Shown piece by piece: positions 21,079 through 28,640 of a DNA stretch of 64,000 nt. A program made the translations under genes and the position numbers. The notes below the pieces were generated by a model. The model was not told the origin of the DNA and did not search any database. It saw only the letters and a list, made by a program, of their open reading frames with translations. The DNA lies in NCBI RefSeq assembly GCF_019186805.1, contig NZ_CP066783.1:1-64000 (forward strand). The letters run 5' to 3'. The DNA is from Comamonas fluminis. Its GTDB lineage: Bacteria > Pseudomonadota > Gammaproteobacteria > Burkholderiales > Burkholderiaceae_C. Position 1 is the stretch's first letter; every line of letters starts with the position of its first letter.

Positions 21079-21262
21079 GTTATAAAAATCAATAAAAATC
21101 AACAACTTAAATTGAATGAAAAGCTGTGCTCTAGGACGGGTTCCTGCTGTCCTCGTTTTGGGCACAACTTCTTCGGTGGACATAGAGCTGTGGAAAACAT
21201 CAATTTTTCATGGTTTTTATCACCATGTTTATCCACAGTATGTTTTGAGCTGTCCGGGCATG

Positions 21263-21285
21263 AAAAAAGCCACACGAGGTGGCTT
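21263..21285 (-). terminator. Terminator of the pagL-like gene
   Basis: On the minus strand AAGCCACCTCGTGTGGCTT folds into a stem (AAGCCAC/GTGGCTT) followed by a T run. It lies 26 bases past the stop of the minus-strand PagL-like gene and borders the candidate origin. Confidence 0.75.
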
Positions 21286-21311
21286 GCTGGTTTGCGGCGG
21301 AAACGTTTGCT

Positions 21312-21878
21312 TCAGAAGTGGCGTGCGTAACGAATCTGCAGGAAGTTTTCTCCAGGATTGGGGCTCTTGATGCCTGCGTTCGAGTGGTGTTCCAGTCTCA
21401 GGCTGACCTCGTTTTTGCGTTGTTCGCCAAACAGGTAACCGATGCCGAGATGACTGGCAAAGTTGTATCGGGTAGAGAAGTCTTTGTGGTCTGTCAGGTA
21501 GAGATGGTTGACGGCATAGCTCACACCGATACCCGCTTCTATGAACCAGGGTGACTGACCTTGATCGGCTCGCCAGCGTAATGTGGGCTTGGCGCCGACG
21601 ACCCAGGTTGAGCGGTTGCTGCCCTGATAGTCGCCACGCAACTGGCCGCCCCAGATATCCCAGTAGCCTGTGACCAGACCGGAGCCCAAGGGGTAGTTCC
21701 AGTGGTTCCAGGGAATGTGGACACCCAGAGCCCAGCTATCTGCACTGTGATCAGCCAGACCATACTGAAGATAGACGGCATTGTTTTGCACAGGCTGTGC
21801 AAAGCTGTTGGAGCAAAGCAGGGCGCCGAGCAGCGCTGCGCCGCAATAGCGTGAGATTTTTGATGAATTCATACCCAA
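21312..21878 (-). CDS. PagL-like lipid A 3-O-deacylase (outer membrane)
   Basis: A 188-aa acyloxyacyl hydrolase family protein, predicted to be an eight-stranded outer membrane barrel that removes the 3-position acyl chain of lipid A. A signal peptide ends near residue 28 (LCSNSFAQ). The C-terminal catalytic region EHHSNAGIKSPNPGENF has the His-x-Ser pair (H164, S166) and acidic E177 that correspond to H126, S128 and E140 of Pseudomonas PagL, with one residue less spacing before the Glu. It ends with the aromatic residue (RYARHF) expected for barrel insertion. A second ATG two codons in (21872) is an alternative start. Confidence 0.8.
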   Translation of the reverse strand: MGMNSSKISRYCGAALLGALLCSNSFAQPVQNNAVYLQYGLADHSADSWALGVHIPWNHWNYPLGSGLVTGYWDIWGGQLRGDYQGSNRSTWVVGAKPTLRWRADQGQSPWFIEAGIGVSYAVNHLYLTDHKDFSTRYNFASHLGIGYLFGEQRKNEVSLRLEHHSNAGIKSPNPGENFLQIRYARHF

Positions 21879-22031
21879 GTTCCTTCATTTGCGGGTATCG
21901 CCGCAATGACCTCGGAGCCGTTGAGGCATGACTGATACCGGAAATTCTGTGGATATAAGAGTAGATTCCTGTGTGTAAATTGACTGTCGGCGAAGTTGTG
22001 AGCCTGAGGTCAGTCAAGTCGCATGGGCATG

Positions 22032-22065
22032 AAAAAAGCCCTCTGACTTTCATCAGAGGGCTTTT
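22032..22065 (-). terminator. Terminator after the Spy-like gene
   Basis: AAAAAAGCCCTCTGA and TCAGAGGGCTTTT flank a short loop, giving a strong stem with T runs on both sides. It lies 23 bases downstream of the minus-strand Spy-like gene. Confidence 0.8.
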
Positions 22066-22088
22066 GTTTCAGGTCTGTTCTTGCCGGA

Positions 22089-22649
22089 TTACTGGGCTTT
22101 GGCAGGCGCTGCAGCAGGGCGTTCCTGGCCAGGCTGACCTGGGTGGCGCTGGTGTGGGCCATGGTTCTTTCCGGGGCCTTGGTGCATACGCAGTGTGGCG
22201 CTGTCAAAGGTCTTTTTCTGGTCAGCATTGAGCTGAGCGTAGAAGGCCTTGGTCGCTTCTGCACGGCGGTCCATTTCCGCGTTGTGCTTGGCGCGCATTT
22301 CACGCATTTTGTCGATGCGCTCAGGAGTGGTCAGCTTGGCAAAGGCATCGCGGTCACCACGGGCGGGGCGCTCGCCGGGCTTCATGGCTTCGGTGTAGCT
22401 GGTCCATGCACCTTCCTGGGCTGCGGTCAGCTTCAGGTCGGTCTTGAGTTTTTCCATGCGCTGCTTCATATGCTCCATGCGGTCGCCACGTTTGTCACCG
22501 CGCTGGTGCTTGTGGTGTTCCGGGGCTTTCTGGGTGGCGGCTGCGGACTCTGCGGGAGCGGCAGTCTGTGCGAAGCTGGGCAGGCTCAGGGAAGCGAGCA
22601 GGGCAGTGGCAACAGCGGCACCGGTCAGAGTTTGGCGAAAGCGGGTCAT
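22089..22649 (-). CDS. Spy/CpxP-family periplasmic chaperone-like protein
   Basis: A 186-aa secreted protein. The ATG at 22649 gives a signal peptide (MTRFRQTLTGAAVATALLASLSLPSFAQ) and has AAGGAAATAG upstream as ribosome site. The mature part has the LTxxQ-type motifs of Spy/CpxP proteins: LKLTAAQEGAW and LNADQKKTFD, about 90 residues apart, in a helical, charged, His/Arg/Met-rich protein. The His-rich linkers (PEHHKHQRGDKRGD and GPGKNHGPHQRHPG) could bind metal. Spy proteins prevent aggregation of periplasmic proteins under envelope stress. Monocistronic. Confidence 0.75.
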   Translation of the reverse strand: MTRFRQTLTGAAVATALLASLSLPSFAQTAAPAESAAATQKAPEHHKHQRGDKRGDRMEHMKQRMEKLKTDLKLTAAQEGAWTSYTEAMKPGERPARGDRDAFAKLTTPERIDKMREMRAKHNAEMDRRAEATKAFYAQLNADQKKTFDSATLRMHQGPGKNHGPHQRHPGQPGQERPAAAPAKAQ

Positions 22650-23177
22650 GTCTATTTCCTTTTCAGATGAAGTGGAAGAGGTTGCCGCTAGATCCTTCGC
22701 TTGAAAGGCATTCGGCAGCGGATGACTGAAGTGTGAGGGCCTCATGTTTCTGTGACGTGAGGTTTTGCAGCCGCTATGTAAAGTATTGACAAGTTTGCAT
22801 GGAGTTAGGGTCTGTTGAGATTTAGGCGAGGATCGCGTTGCAGCGACAGGAGGCTGGATGCTAGGCGCATGGCCGAAGCAATGCTCATGCCTTGCGAGGG
22901 CATGCAACAACGCAGACGGCCTCCTGTCGCTGCAACCCGAAGGGAAGGACTCTGGCCGCCCGCCACTCGTCGTTGCGCTTCTTGTGCGGGTGGGCACCCG
23001 CACGGCGTCACGCGCCTAGATTGGCAGGCGGCCAGAATCCTTCGCGACCTTGCTCAATTCTCAACAGACCCTAGCTGCGCAACAATGCATGCATGGCTGC
23101 TTTTTGCAGCCACTTTTTTCCGTGTGATTCCAATGCTGGGATCCGCAGGACGACTGAAGATTTAGCAAAGGTTTTTG
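22650..23177. other. Gene-free stretch holding the Spy promoter and a MITE-like element
   Basis: From 22650 to 22805 this holds the leader and promoter of the minus-strand Spy-like gene. From 22806 to 23073 it is filled by a terminal-inverted-repeat element (separate entry). From 23074 to 23177 it is the rdgC leader. Open frames inside the element are products of its GC-rich palindromes and have no ribosome sites. Confidence 0.6.
22806..23073. mobile_element. 268-bp MITE-like element with nested palindromes
   Basis: The ends are perfect 15-bp inverted repeats: TAGGGTCTGTTGAGA at 22806-22820 and TCTCAACAGACCCTA at 23059-23073. Inside are further inverted repeats: an 18-bp perfect pair at 22837-22854 and 22919-22936, a 16-bp pair with one mismatch at 22945-22960 and 23027-23042, and a small hairpin GTGCGGGT/ACCCGCAC at 22984-23003. 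No transposase fits in it. The TA at each end would be a TA target duplication if the family is IS630- or IS5-like. Non-autonomous miniature transposon is the best reading; a structured RNA is an alternative. Confidence 0.7.
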
Positions 23178-24215
23178 ATGTTCAAGAACATGATTGTTTA
23201 TCGCATTGCCGAGGGCTGGCAGGGCGATCTGCAGGTGCTGGAAGATGCGCTGCAAAAGACGGTGTTTGCCGAGTGCGGCGCTACGCAGGAGCGCTCCGTT
23301 GGCTGGGTTCCGCCGCGTGGCGAGCAGCACGGTCCTCTGGCTGAGTCTGTGGCCGGACAGTGGGTGATGCGCTTCATGAGCGAGTCCAAGATGCTGCCTG
23401 CCAGCGTGCTCAATCGCAAGGTCAACGAGAAGGCTGAGCACATCGAAAAAACCGAGGGTCGCAAGCCTGGCAAGAAAGAGAAGAAAGAACTCAAGGACGA
23501 GGCCAAGCTGGACTTGCTGCCCATGGCGTTTACCAAGCAGGGCAGCATGTGGGTCTGGATTGATCCGCAGGCGCGCACTTTGGTGCTGGACACCAGTGCG
23601 CAAGGCCGTGCCGATGAGATCGTGACCTTGCTGGTCGAGGGCCTGCCTGGCTTTGCGCTGGCGCTGGTGGATACGCAGACCAGCCCGCAGGCTGCCATGG
23701 CGCACTGGCTGATGACGCAGGAGCCACCTGCAGGCTTTTCGATTGACCGCGAGTGCGAACTCAAGGCTGCGGATGAATCCAAAGCCGTGGTGCGCTATGC
23801 ACGCCACCCGCTCGATATTGACGAGGTGCGCCAGCACATTGAGCACGGCAAGCTGCCGACCAAGCTGGCCATGACCTGGGACGATCGCGTGAGCTTTGTG
23901 CTGACCGAGGGACTGCAGATCAAGAAAATTGCGCTGCTGGATGCCGTGATGGACGGACAGTCGCAGGATGACGGCGGCTTTGACACCGATGTGACCATTG
24001 CCACCGGTGAGCTGTCACGCCTGATTCCCGACCTGATCGAGGCGCTGGGTGGGGAAGGGCGCACAGGGCTGGGTGATGGTTTGCCAGCATCTTTGCAGGC
24101 TGTTCCCGCAGCGCAGACACTGCCTGTGCGACTGGCGCAGGGGCGCAGCCAGGGCACGGTGACCGGGCCTGCAACAGCGCCTGCGGATACGGCCCCCGAA
24201 GAAGCGCCGTTTTGA
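23178..24215 (+). CDS. rdgC: Recombination-associated protein RdgC
   Basis: RdgC is a ring-forming DNA-binding protein that limits RecA activity and is associated with the nucleoid. The 345-aa product starts MFKNMIVYRIAEGW and has family features such as FAECGATQERSVGWVPPRG, the basic stretch KTEGRKPGKKEKKELKDEAK and LVDTQTSPQAAMAHWL. The first ATG is at 23178, directly preceded in frame by TTG. AAAGG at 23167-23171 is the ribosome site. The C-terminal tail after about residue 290 is Ala/Pro-rich and longer than E. coli RdgC (303 aa). It has the 268-bp element just upstream and faces the thiolase gene. Confidence 0.92.
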   Translation: MFKNMIVYRIAEGWQGDLQVLEDALQKTVFAECGATQERSVGWVPPRGEQHGPLAESVAGQWVMRFMSESKMLPASVLNRKVNEKAEHIEKTEGRKPGKKEKKELKDEAKLDLLPMAFTKQGSMWVWIDPQARTLVLDTSAQGRADEIVTLLVEGLPGFALALVDTQTSPQAAMAHWLMTQEPPAGFSIDRECELKAADESKAVVRYARHPLDIDEVRQHIEHGKLPTKLAMTWDDRVSFVLTEGLQIKKIALLDAVMDGQSQDDGGFDTDVTIATGELSRLIPDLIEALGGEGRTGLGDGLPASLQAVPAAQTLPVRLAQGRSQGTVTGPATAPADTAPEEAPF

Positions 24216-24229
24216 CGCTATTGATTCAG

Positions 24230-24307
24230 TAGCTTTCTGCGCTTGATGAATGGCTGATTCAGATTGTTTTGTATCTGAAACAGTGATTTATCAGGCGCAA
24301 ACAGCTA
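24230..24307. repeat. Short intergenic repeat, copy 1 (after rdgC)
   Basis: TAGCTTTCTGCGCTTGAT at 24230-24247 matches the recurring core TAGCTGCTTGCGCTTGAT, and an inverted copy (GCGCAAACAGCTA, 24295-24307) lies 48 bases on with two mismatches. Together they could fold into a long imperfect hairpin in the rdgC 3' region. Confidence 0.5.
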
Positions 24308-24313
24308 TCAAAA

Positions 24314-24349
24314 ACAAAGGCCTGCCAGATCACTCTGGCAGGCCTTTGT
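24314..24349. terminator. Bidirectional terminator between rdgC and thiolase
   Basis: ACAAAGGCCTGCCAGA pairs with TCTGGCAGGCCTTTGT with a 4-base loop, a perfect 16-bp stem. It lies between convergent genes and can serve both. Confidence 0.8.
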
Positions 24350-24368
24350 CATGGAAGTTTGATGCGAT

Positions 24369-25556
24369 TTACACGCGTTCAAAAATCGCGGCGATGCCCT
24401 GGCCACCGCCGATGCACATGGTCACCAGTGCGTAGCGGCCGCCGGTGCGCTGCAGCTCATACAGCGCCTTGGTGGTGATGATGGCGCCGGTGGCACCCAC
24501 GGGGTGGCCCAGCGAGATGCCGGAGCCGTTGGGGTTGACCTTGGCGGGGTCCAGGCCCAGCTCCTGAATCACGGCGCAGGCTTGTGCGGCGAAGGCTTCG
24601 TTAGCCTCGATCACATCCATCTGCTCGATCTTCAGACCGGTGCGCGCCAGCACCTTCTGCGTAGCAGGCACGGGGCCAATGCCCATGTATGCGGGCTCGA
24701 CACCGGCGTGGGCGTAGCCAACCAGGCGGGCGATGGGCTTGGCGCCGGAGGACTTTACGGCTTCGCCGCTCATCATCAGCACGGCACCTGCGCCGTCGTT
24801 GATGCCGGAGGCATTGCCAGCGGTCACAGTGCCGCCTTCCTTCTTGAAGGCGGGCTTCATGCCAGCCAGCGTTTCCAGCGTGGTGGATGCGCGCACATGC
24901 TCGTCGGTGTCGAACAGCACAGTGCCCTTGCGGGTGGCAATTTCGACGGGAACGATCTGGTCTTTGAAGCGGCCGGCTTCAATGGCGGCCACGGCGCGCT
25001 GCTGGCTGAGGACGGCCAGTTCATCCTGCATGGTGCGGCTGATTTTGTAGCGCTCGGCCACGTTTTCAGCCGTGATGCCCATGTGCATTTTTTGCCAGGG
25101 GTCGTGCAGGATGCCCAGCATGTAGTCGATGCTCTTGGCATCGCCCATGCGTGCGCCCCAGCGCGAAGCCTGGTCGAAATAGGGGCCACGGCTCATGGAT
25201 TCAGAACCGGCGCCAATGGCCACTTCGCAGTCGCCCAGTGCAATGGCTTGAGCAGCTGAGACGATGGCCTGCAGGCCAGAGCCACACAGGCGGTTGACGT
25301 TGAAAGCAGGCGTCTCGATGGGGCAGCCCGCATCCACAGCGGCTACGCGAGAGAGGTAAGCATCCTTGGTATCGGTAGGAATCACATTGCCCATGACCAC
25401 ATGGCCGACCAGATCGGCAGCGATGCCAGCACGCTCAATGGCGGCCTTGACCACGGTGGTGGCCAGCTGGGTGTTGGGAACGTCCTTGAGGCTGCCGCCA
25501 AAAGTACCGATGGCCGTGCGCGCTGCGCTGACGACGAAGATGTCTCGTGTGCTCAT
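24369..25556 (-). CDS. Acetyl-CoA C-acetyltransferase (thiolase)
   Basis: A 395-aa thiolase condensing two acetyl-CoA to acetoacetyl-CoA or running the reverse thiolytic step. Both active-site cysteines are present, C91 ([11 protein letters not shown]) and C381 ([10 protein letters not shown]), with H351 in [12 protein letters not shown]. Length and motifs fit the biosynthetic/degradative acetyl-CoA acetyltransferases (AtoB, PhaA, BktB). It stands alone, without phaB or phaC next to it, so a role in beta-oxidation or aromatic-acid breakdown is as likely as polyhydroxyalkanoate synthesis. GGAGAGACAC before the ATG is the ribosome site. Confidence 0.92.
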   Translation of the reverse strand: MSTRDIFVVSAARTAIGTFGGSLKDVPNTQLATTVVKAAIERAGIAADLVGHVVMGNVIPTDTKDAYLSRVAAVDAGCPIETPAFNVNRLCGSGLQAIVSAAQAIALGDCEVAIGAGSESMSRGPYFDQASRWGARMGDAKSIDYMLGILHDPWQKMHMGITAENVAERYKISRTMQDELAVLSQQRAVAAIEAGRFKDQIVPVEIATRKGTVLFDTDEHVRASTTLETLAGMKPAFKKEGGTVTAGNASGINDGAGAVLMMSGEAVKSSGAKPIARLVGYAHAGVEPAYMGIGPVPATQKVLARTGLKIEQMDVIEANEAFAAQACAVIQELGLDPAKVNPNGSGISLGHPVGATGAIITTKALYELQRTGGRYALVTMCIGGGQGIAAIFERV

Positions 25557-25717
25557 GTGTGTCTCTCCTCCATTGCGGTTGCAATGGCTTGTGTGCGAAT
25601 CTGGATTTATAGCGGAATGGGCGCTTTCGGCACACCCATTCCTTGGCTAATTCTGCAATATTTGCTGCGTTGCAGCATGTCTCTTGCATGACCAGAGCAC
25701 AGAGAGGTCATTTGGCA

Positions 25718-25733
25718 GGTTTCACGTGGAACC
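25718..25733. other. parS-like site (13/16), isolated
   Basis: GGTTTCACGTGGAACC differs at 3 of 16 positions from the parS consensus TGTTTCACGTGAAACA; the central TTTCACGTG is intact. It lies just past the stop of the cueR-like gene, 5.3 kb from the main parS group and 4.5 kb from the candidate origin. Confidence 0.45.
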
Positions 25734-25740
25734 TGAATCG

Positions 25741-26247
25741 TCAGGATTGGGCTTTGTTTTTGCGTCTGGCGGATGGCGCAATCAGCTCGTGATGAACTGG
25801 CGCGAGCTCGGTATCCGCACTGGCAAGATCATCAAGAATGGGGCAGTCGGGCCTGTCATCGCCATGGCAGCAGTGCACCAGAGTCTGCAATGTGCGCTGC
25901 ATGGACTGCATGGCCGCAATGCGCTCGGCCAGGGCCGTGATGTGTTTTTGGGCGATGGCTTTGACCTGGCTGCTGGCTCTATCCTGGTTTTGCCACAGGC
26001 TCAGCAGGGTGCTGATTTCTTCCATCGAGAAGCCCAGATCCCGCCCACGGCGGATGAAGCGCAGCGCGTGCACGTCGGCCTGGGTGTACTGGCGGTAGCC
26101 GCTGTCGGTGCGGTGCACAGGGGCCAGCAGGCCCAGAGATTCGTAGTGACGCACCATGCGTGCAGACACCCCGGCACGGCGTGCGGCCTCTCCGATGACG
26201 ACAGGCCAGTTTTGCGCGGTTTTTGGGGCGGATGAGGGTGCGGGCAT
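25741..26247 (-). CDS. cueR: CueR-type copper-responsive MerR regulator
   Basis: A 168-aa MerR-family activator. The N-terminal winged helix is at about residues 17-85 (VIGEAARRAGVSARMVRHYESLGLL) and is followed by the dimer helix. The metal-binding loop HCCHGDDRPDCPIL carries C127 and C135, the same 8-residue spacing as C112 and C120 of E. coli CueR, which binds Cu(I), Ag(I) or Au(I). It lies 90 bases downstream of the copZ-like gene on the same strand, so it may be co-transcribed. The first 14 residues are longer than typical CueR. Confidence 0.82.
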   Translation of the reverse strand: MPAPSSAPKTAQNWPVVIGEAARRAGVSARMVRHYESLGLLAPVHRTDSGYRQYTQADVHALRFIRRGRDLGFSMEEISTLLSLWQNQDRASSQVKAIAQKHITALAERIAAMQSMQRTLQTLVHCCHGDDRPDCPILDDLASADTELAPVHHELIAPSARRKNKAQS

Positions 26248-26266
26248 GGGTTGTCTTTAATAAAAG

Positions 26267-26315
26267 CGCCAGCAGCCGTTTTCGGGCCTCCGTCGGCCTT
26301 CCATAGCTGCTGGCG
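26267..26315. repeat. 10-bp inverted repeat between copZ and cueR
   Basis: CGCCAGCAGC at 26267-26276 and GCTGCTGGCG at 26306-26315 are perfectly complementary. The hairpin lies in the 90-base gap between copZ and cueR and could attenuate transcription into cueR or stabilise the copZ message. Its CATAGCTGCTGGCG arm resembles the short intergenic repeat. Confidence 0.5.
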
Positions 26316-26337
26316 AATGCTCAAGGGGTTGCGCTGG

Positions 26338-26532
26338 TCAGGCGACCTTGTAGCCTTCTTCGGCAATTGCAGCGGCCACGGCAGCGCGGTCGGCTGCGGT
26401 TTCGACTTCCACGCGCTTGGCGGCGCGGTCGATCTTGACCTGGGCGTTGGCATCCACGCTCTGGATGGCATTGGTGACGGCGCGTTCGCAGTGACCGCAG
26501 GTCATGCCCTGAACTTCAAAAACTTGTTGCAT
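26338..26532 (-). CDS. copZ: CopZ-like copper chaperone (HMA domain)
   Basis: A 64-aa single heavy-metal-associated domain of ferredoxin-like fold. The metal motif M-T-C-G-H-C is at residues 10-15 (GMTCGHCERAV). Such proteins carry Cu(I) in the cytoplasm to P-type ATPases or to regulators. The start ATG has AAGGAG upstream on the minus strand. A CueR-type promoter lies upstream and cueR downstream; no copper ATPase (copA) is present next to it, which is unusual. Confidence 0.88.
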   Translation of the reverse strand: MQQVFEVQGMTCGHCERAVTNAIQSVDANAQVKIDRAAKRVEVETAADRAAVAAAIAEEGYKVA

Positions 26533-26583
26533 TGCTTCACTCCTTGAAAGCGAAGACGCCCGGCTGACGTCTTCATGCTTGCT

Positions 26584-26614
26584 ATGGTCAACCCTAACAT
26601 CATGGCAAGGTCAA
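26584..26614 (-). promoter_or_regulatory. CueR/MerR-type promoter of copZ
   Basis: On the minus strand a -35 box TTGACC (26609-26614) overlaps a 21-bp imperfect dyad that begins ACCTTGCC and ends GTTAGGGT (26591-26611), followed by TTGACCATAG in the -10 area. The layout, with a stretched spacer and an ACC...GGT dyad, closely resembles the E. coli copA promoter bound by CueR. Exact start not known. Confidence 0.7.
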
Positions 26615-26805
26615 GCGTCTGGCAAGCCAAGGATTGAAGCAGGGTTGATATCGGGCAATGGGCTTTTGCGGAGTTTCGCCATATTGATCGAGCCCAAGAG
26701 GCGGCTGTCCGTGATTACAGAACTGCCTAGCTTGGCCGATAAAGTGAAACAAATTGTCAAATTTGATGTAAAAAACGCGAGCTGAACAAGTCGAGAGGGG
26801 ATTTC

Positions 26806-28518
26806 ATGAGTCTGCTGGGAATGATGCGGCGCTTCACCATTCGCACGCGAATGCTGGGCGCGATTGCGGTGGTGATCGTGCTGCTGGGGGTGTTGGGAGG
26901 CGCAGGCATGCTGGGCATGTTCCGCATTCAACAGATGAGTCAGGATTTTCTGGGCGATGCCTATGCCAAGTCTGGCTATATGGCGCAGCTGCGCATGGAG
27001 CTGGGCGGCATTCGCATCAGCGAGCGGGAAATGGTGATCCAGTACGAACGCCCCGAAGAAGTGCGCAAGGCACATGACCAGTGGGTGGGCTTTATCGACA
27101 AGTCGCAGGCAACGCTGTCGCGTTTTGTGAGCGGCCGCAATGCGCAGGACGACGCCTTGATTCAGGGCATTGCCACGCGCATAGACAACTATCGCAAGGC
27201 TTTTGAGCCAGTAGCGCGCCAGCTGGAGGCAGGGGGCTATGACTCGGCCACGACGGCCAACCGCATGAGCACCAAGGCGCTGGCCGAAGTGGCCGAGGCA
27301 GATAAGCTGCTGGCGCAGCTGGATGCCTTGCTCAAGCATCAGTCGGATGTGCTGGCCACTGCTGAGCGCAGCGTGGCGGCCCAGACCCGCTGGCTGTTCA
27401 TTGCCGCGCTGCTGCTGGCATTGCTTGTGGTGGTGCCGCTGACGCTGCTGAATATGCAGTCCATCTGCCGTCCGCTGGAGCGTGCGCGCCAGATGGCGTT
27501 GACGATTGCGGGCGGTGATCTGTCCACCCGGCAGGCCGTGACGGGCCATGATGAGCTGTCTGAGCTGCAGCGAGCGCTGATGCAGATGCAGGAGTCGCTG
27601 AGCAGCATGGTGATGCAGGTACGAGATGCCAGCGGCAATATCGCCACGGCCAGCCAGGAGATCGCTACGGGCAATCAGGATCTGTCTGCGCGCACGGAAC
27701 AGACAGCCAGCAATTTGCAGGAGACTGTGGCTTCGCTGGCGCAGCTGACGGCCAATGTGCAGCAAACCGCATCGTCTTCGCAGATGGCCAATCAGCTGGC
27801 GGCGTCGGCTTCAAGCACTGCAGTGCAGGGCGGGCAGATTGTGGGTCAGGCCGTGAACAGCATGCAGGAGATTTCGGCCTCCAGCCGCAAGATCGGCGAC
27901 ATCATCGGGCTGATTGATTCGATTGCTTTTCAGACCAATATCCTGGCGCTCAATGCCGCCGTAGAAGCGGCGCGCGCCGGTGAGCAGGGTCGAGGTTTTG
28001 CCGTGGTGGCGGGCGAGGTGCGCAGCCTGGCTCAGCGCTCTGCACAGGCTGCCAACGAGATCAAATCCCTCATCAGCACCAGCGTGCAGACGGTGGATGT
28101 GGGGGCAAAGCAGGTCAACGGTGCGGGCAAGGCCATGCAGGATACGGTGGACAGCGCCAAGCGCGTGGGCGACATCATTGGCGAGATTACGGCCGCATCG
28201 GCAGAGCAGTCCATGGGCATTGGTCAGGTCAATCAGGCGGTGGGTGATATCGATCGCATGACGCAGCAAAACGCGGCGCTGGTGGAGGAGTCGGCGGCTG
28301 CTGCCGAATCGCTGCGCGAGCAGGCTGCGCGCTTGGCCCAGCTGGTCAGCCAGTTCAAGCTGGGCGAGGGCGCTCAAAGCATGGGCCGTGTGGCACGGGC
28401 CAGACCGCAGGCCGCTTATCCGGCCATGGCGCCGGGTGCGGCGGCATCAGCCAGCCATGCTTTGCCGGGGAAGAAGGCGCAAGAGGCCCGTGAGGCTCAG
28501 TTGCTGGAGCATGTCTGA
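26806..28518 (+). CDS. Methyl-accepting chemotaxis protein
   Basis: A 570-aa transmembrane chemoreceptor. TM1 is at about residues 16-38 and TM2 at about 195-217, with a periplasmic four-helix-bundle ligand domain of about 155 residues between them ([19 protein letters not shown]). A HAMP domain ([21 protein letters not shown]) and the cytoplasmic signalling hairpin ([20 protein letters not shown]) follow. The tail ends QLLEHV with no NWETF-type CheR pentapeptide. The ligand is not predictable. No che or other chemotaxis genes are nearby. Confidence 0.92.
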   Translation: MSLLGMMRRFTIRTRMLGAIAVVIVLLGVLGGAGMLGMFRIQQMSQDFLGDAYAKSGYMAQLRMELGGIRISEREMVIQYERPEEVRKAHDQWVGFIDKSQATLSRFVSGRNAQDDALIQGIATRIDNYRKAFEPVARQLEAGGYDSATTANRMSTKALAEVAEADKLLAQLDALLKHQSDVLATAERSVAAQTRWLFIAALLLALLVVVPLTLLNMQSICRPLERARQMALTIAGGDLSTRQAVTGHDELSELQRALMQMQESLSSMVMQVRDASGNIATASQEIATGNQDLSARTEQTASNLQETVASLAQLTANVQQTASSSQMANQLAASASSTAVQGGQIVGQAVNSMQEISASSRKIGDIIGLIDSIAFQTNILALNAAVEAARAGEQGRGFAVVAGEVRSLAQRSAQAANEIKSLISTSVQTVDVGAKQVNGAGKAMQDTVDSAKRVGDIIGEITAASAEQSMGIGQVNQAVGDIDRMTQQNAALVEESAAAAESLREQAARLAQLVSQFKLGEGAQSMGRVARARPQAAYPAMAPGAAASASHALPGKKAQEAREAQLLEHV

Positions 28519-28542
28519 CGAGTCAGCAGGCACCCCATGAAC

Positions 28543-28575
28543 AAAGCCCGGCTGCAGTGATGCACCGGGCTTTTT
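28543..28575 (+). terminator. Terminator after the chemoreceptor gene
   Basis: AAAGCCCGG and CCGGGCTTTTT flank a 13-base loop, 24 bases after the stop codon. Confidence 0.8.
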
Positions 28576-28588
28576 GCTTCTCTATTGA

Positions 28589-28640
28589 TAGCTGTTAGCG
28601 CTTTATTGATATAGGCTTCAGGCTATTTTTCGTATATCAA
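28589..28640. repeat. Short intergenic repeat, copy 2 (chemoreceptor/ene-reductase)
   Basis: TAGCTGTTAGCGCTTTAT at 28589-28606 matches the recurring core. It is followed by a TTGATATA/TATATCAA inverted pair (28606-28613, 28633-28640) whose right arm overlaps the stop codon of the minus-strand ene-reductase. Confidence 0.45.

Larger units (their letters stand above)
19881..21262. other. AT-rich non-coding block right of dinG; candidate oriC
   Basis: A 1.38-kb gene-free stretch, strongly AT-rich from about 20220. Perfect DnaA boxes are at 20641-20649 (TGTGGATAA), 20788-20796 and 21229-21237 (both TTATCCACA). One-mismatch boxes are at 20760-20768 and 21189-21197 (TGTGGAAAA) and 21070-21078 (TGTTGATAA). 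Two TAG/TAA trinucleotide runs lie next to boxes (listed separately). The open frames here are short, AT-rich and lack ribosome sites. Multiple high-affinity boxes, AT-rich DNA, trio runs and a possible GC-skew change make this the best oriC candidate in the window; the region immediately upstream of dnaA is outside the window and cannot be excluded. Confidence 0.65.

Noticed and set aside
22815..23165. Frames of 60-116 codons inside the 268-bp element
   Set aside because: They arise from its palindromes; no start signals and no conserved motif.
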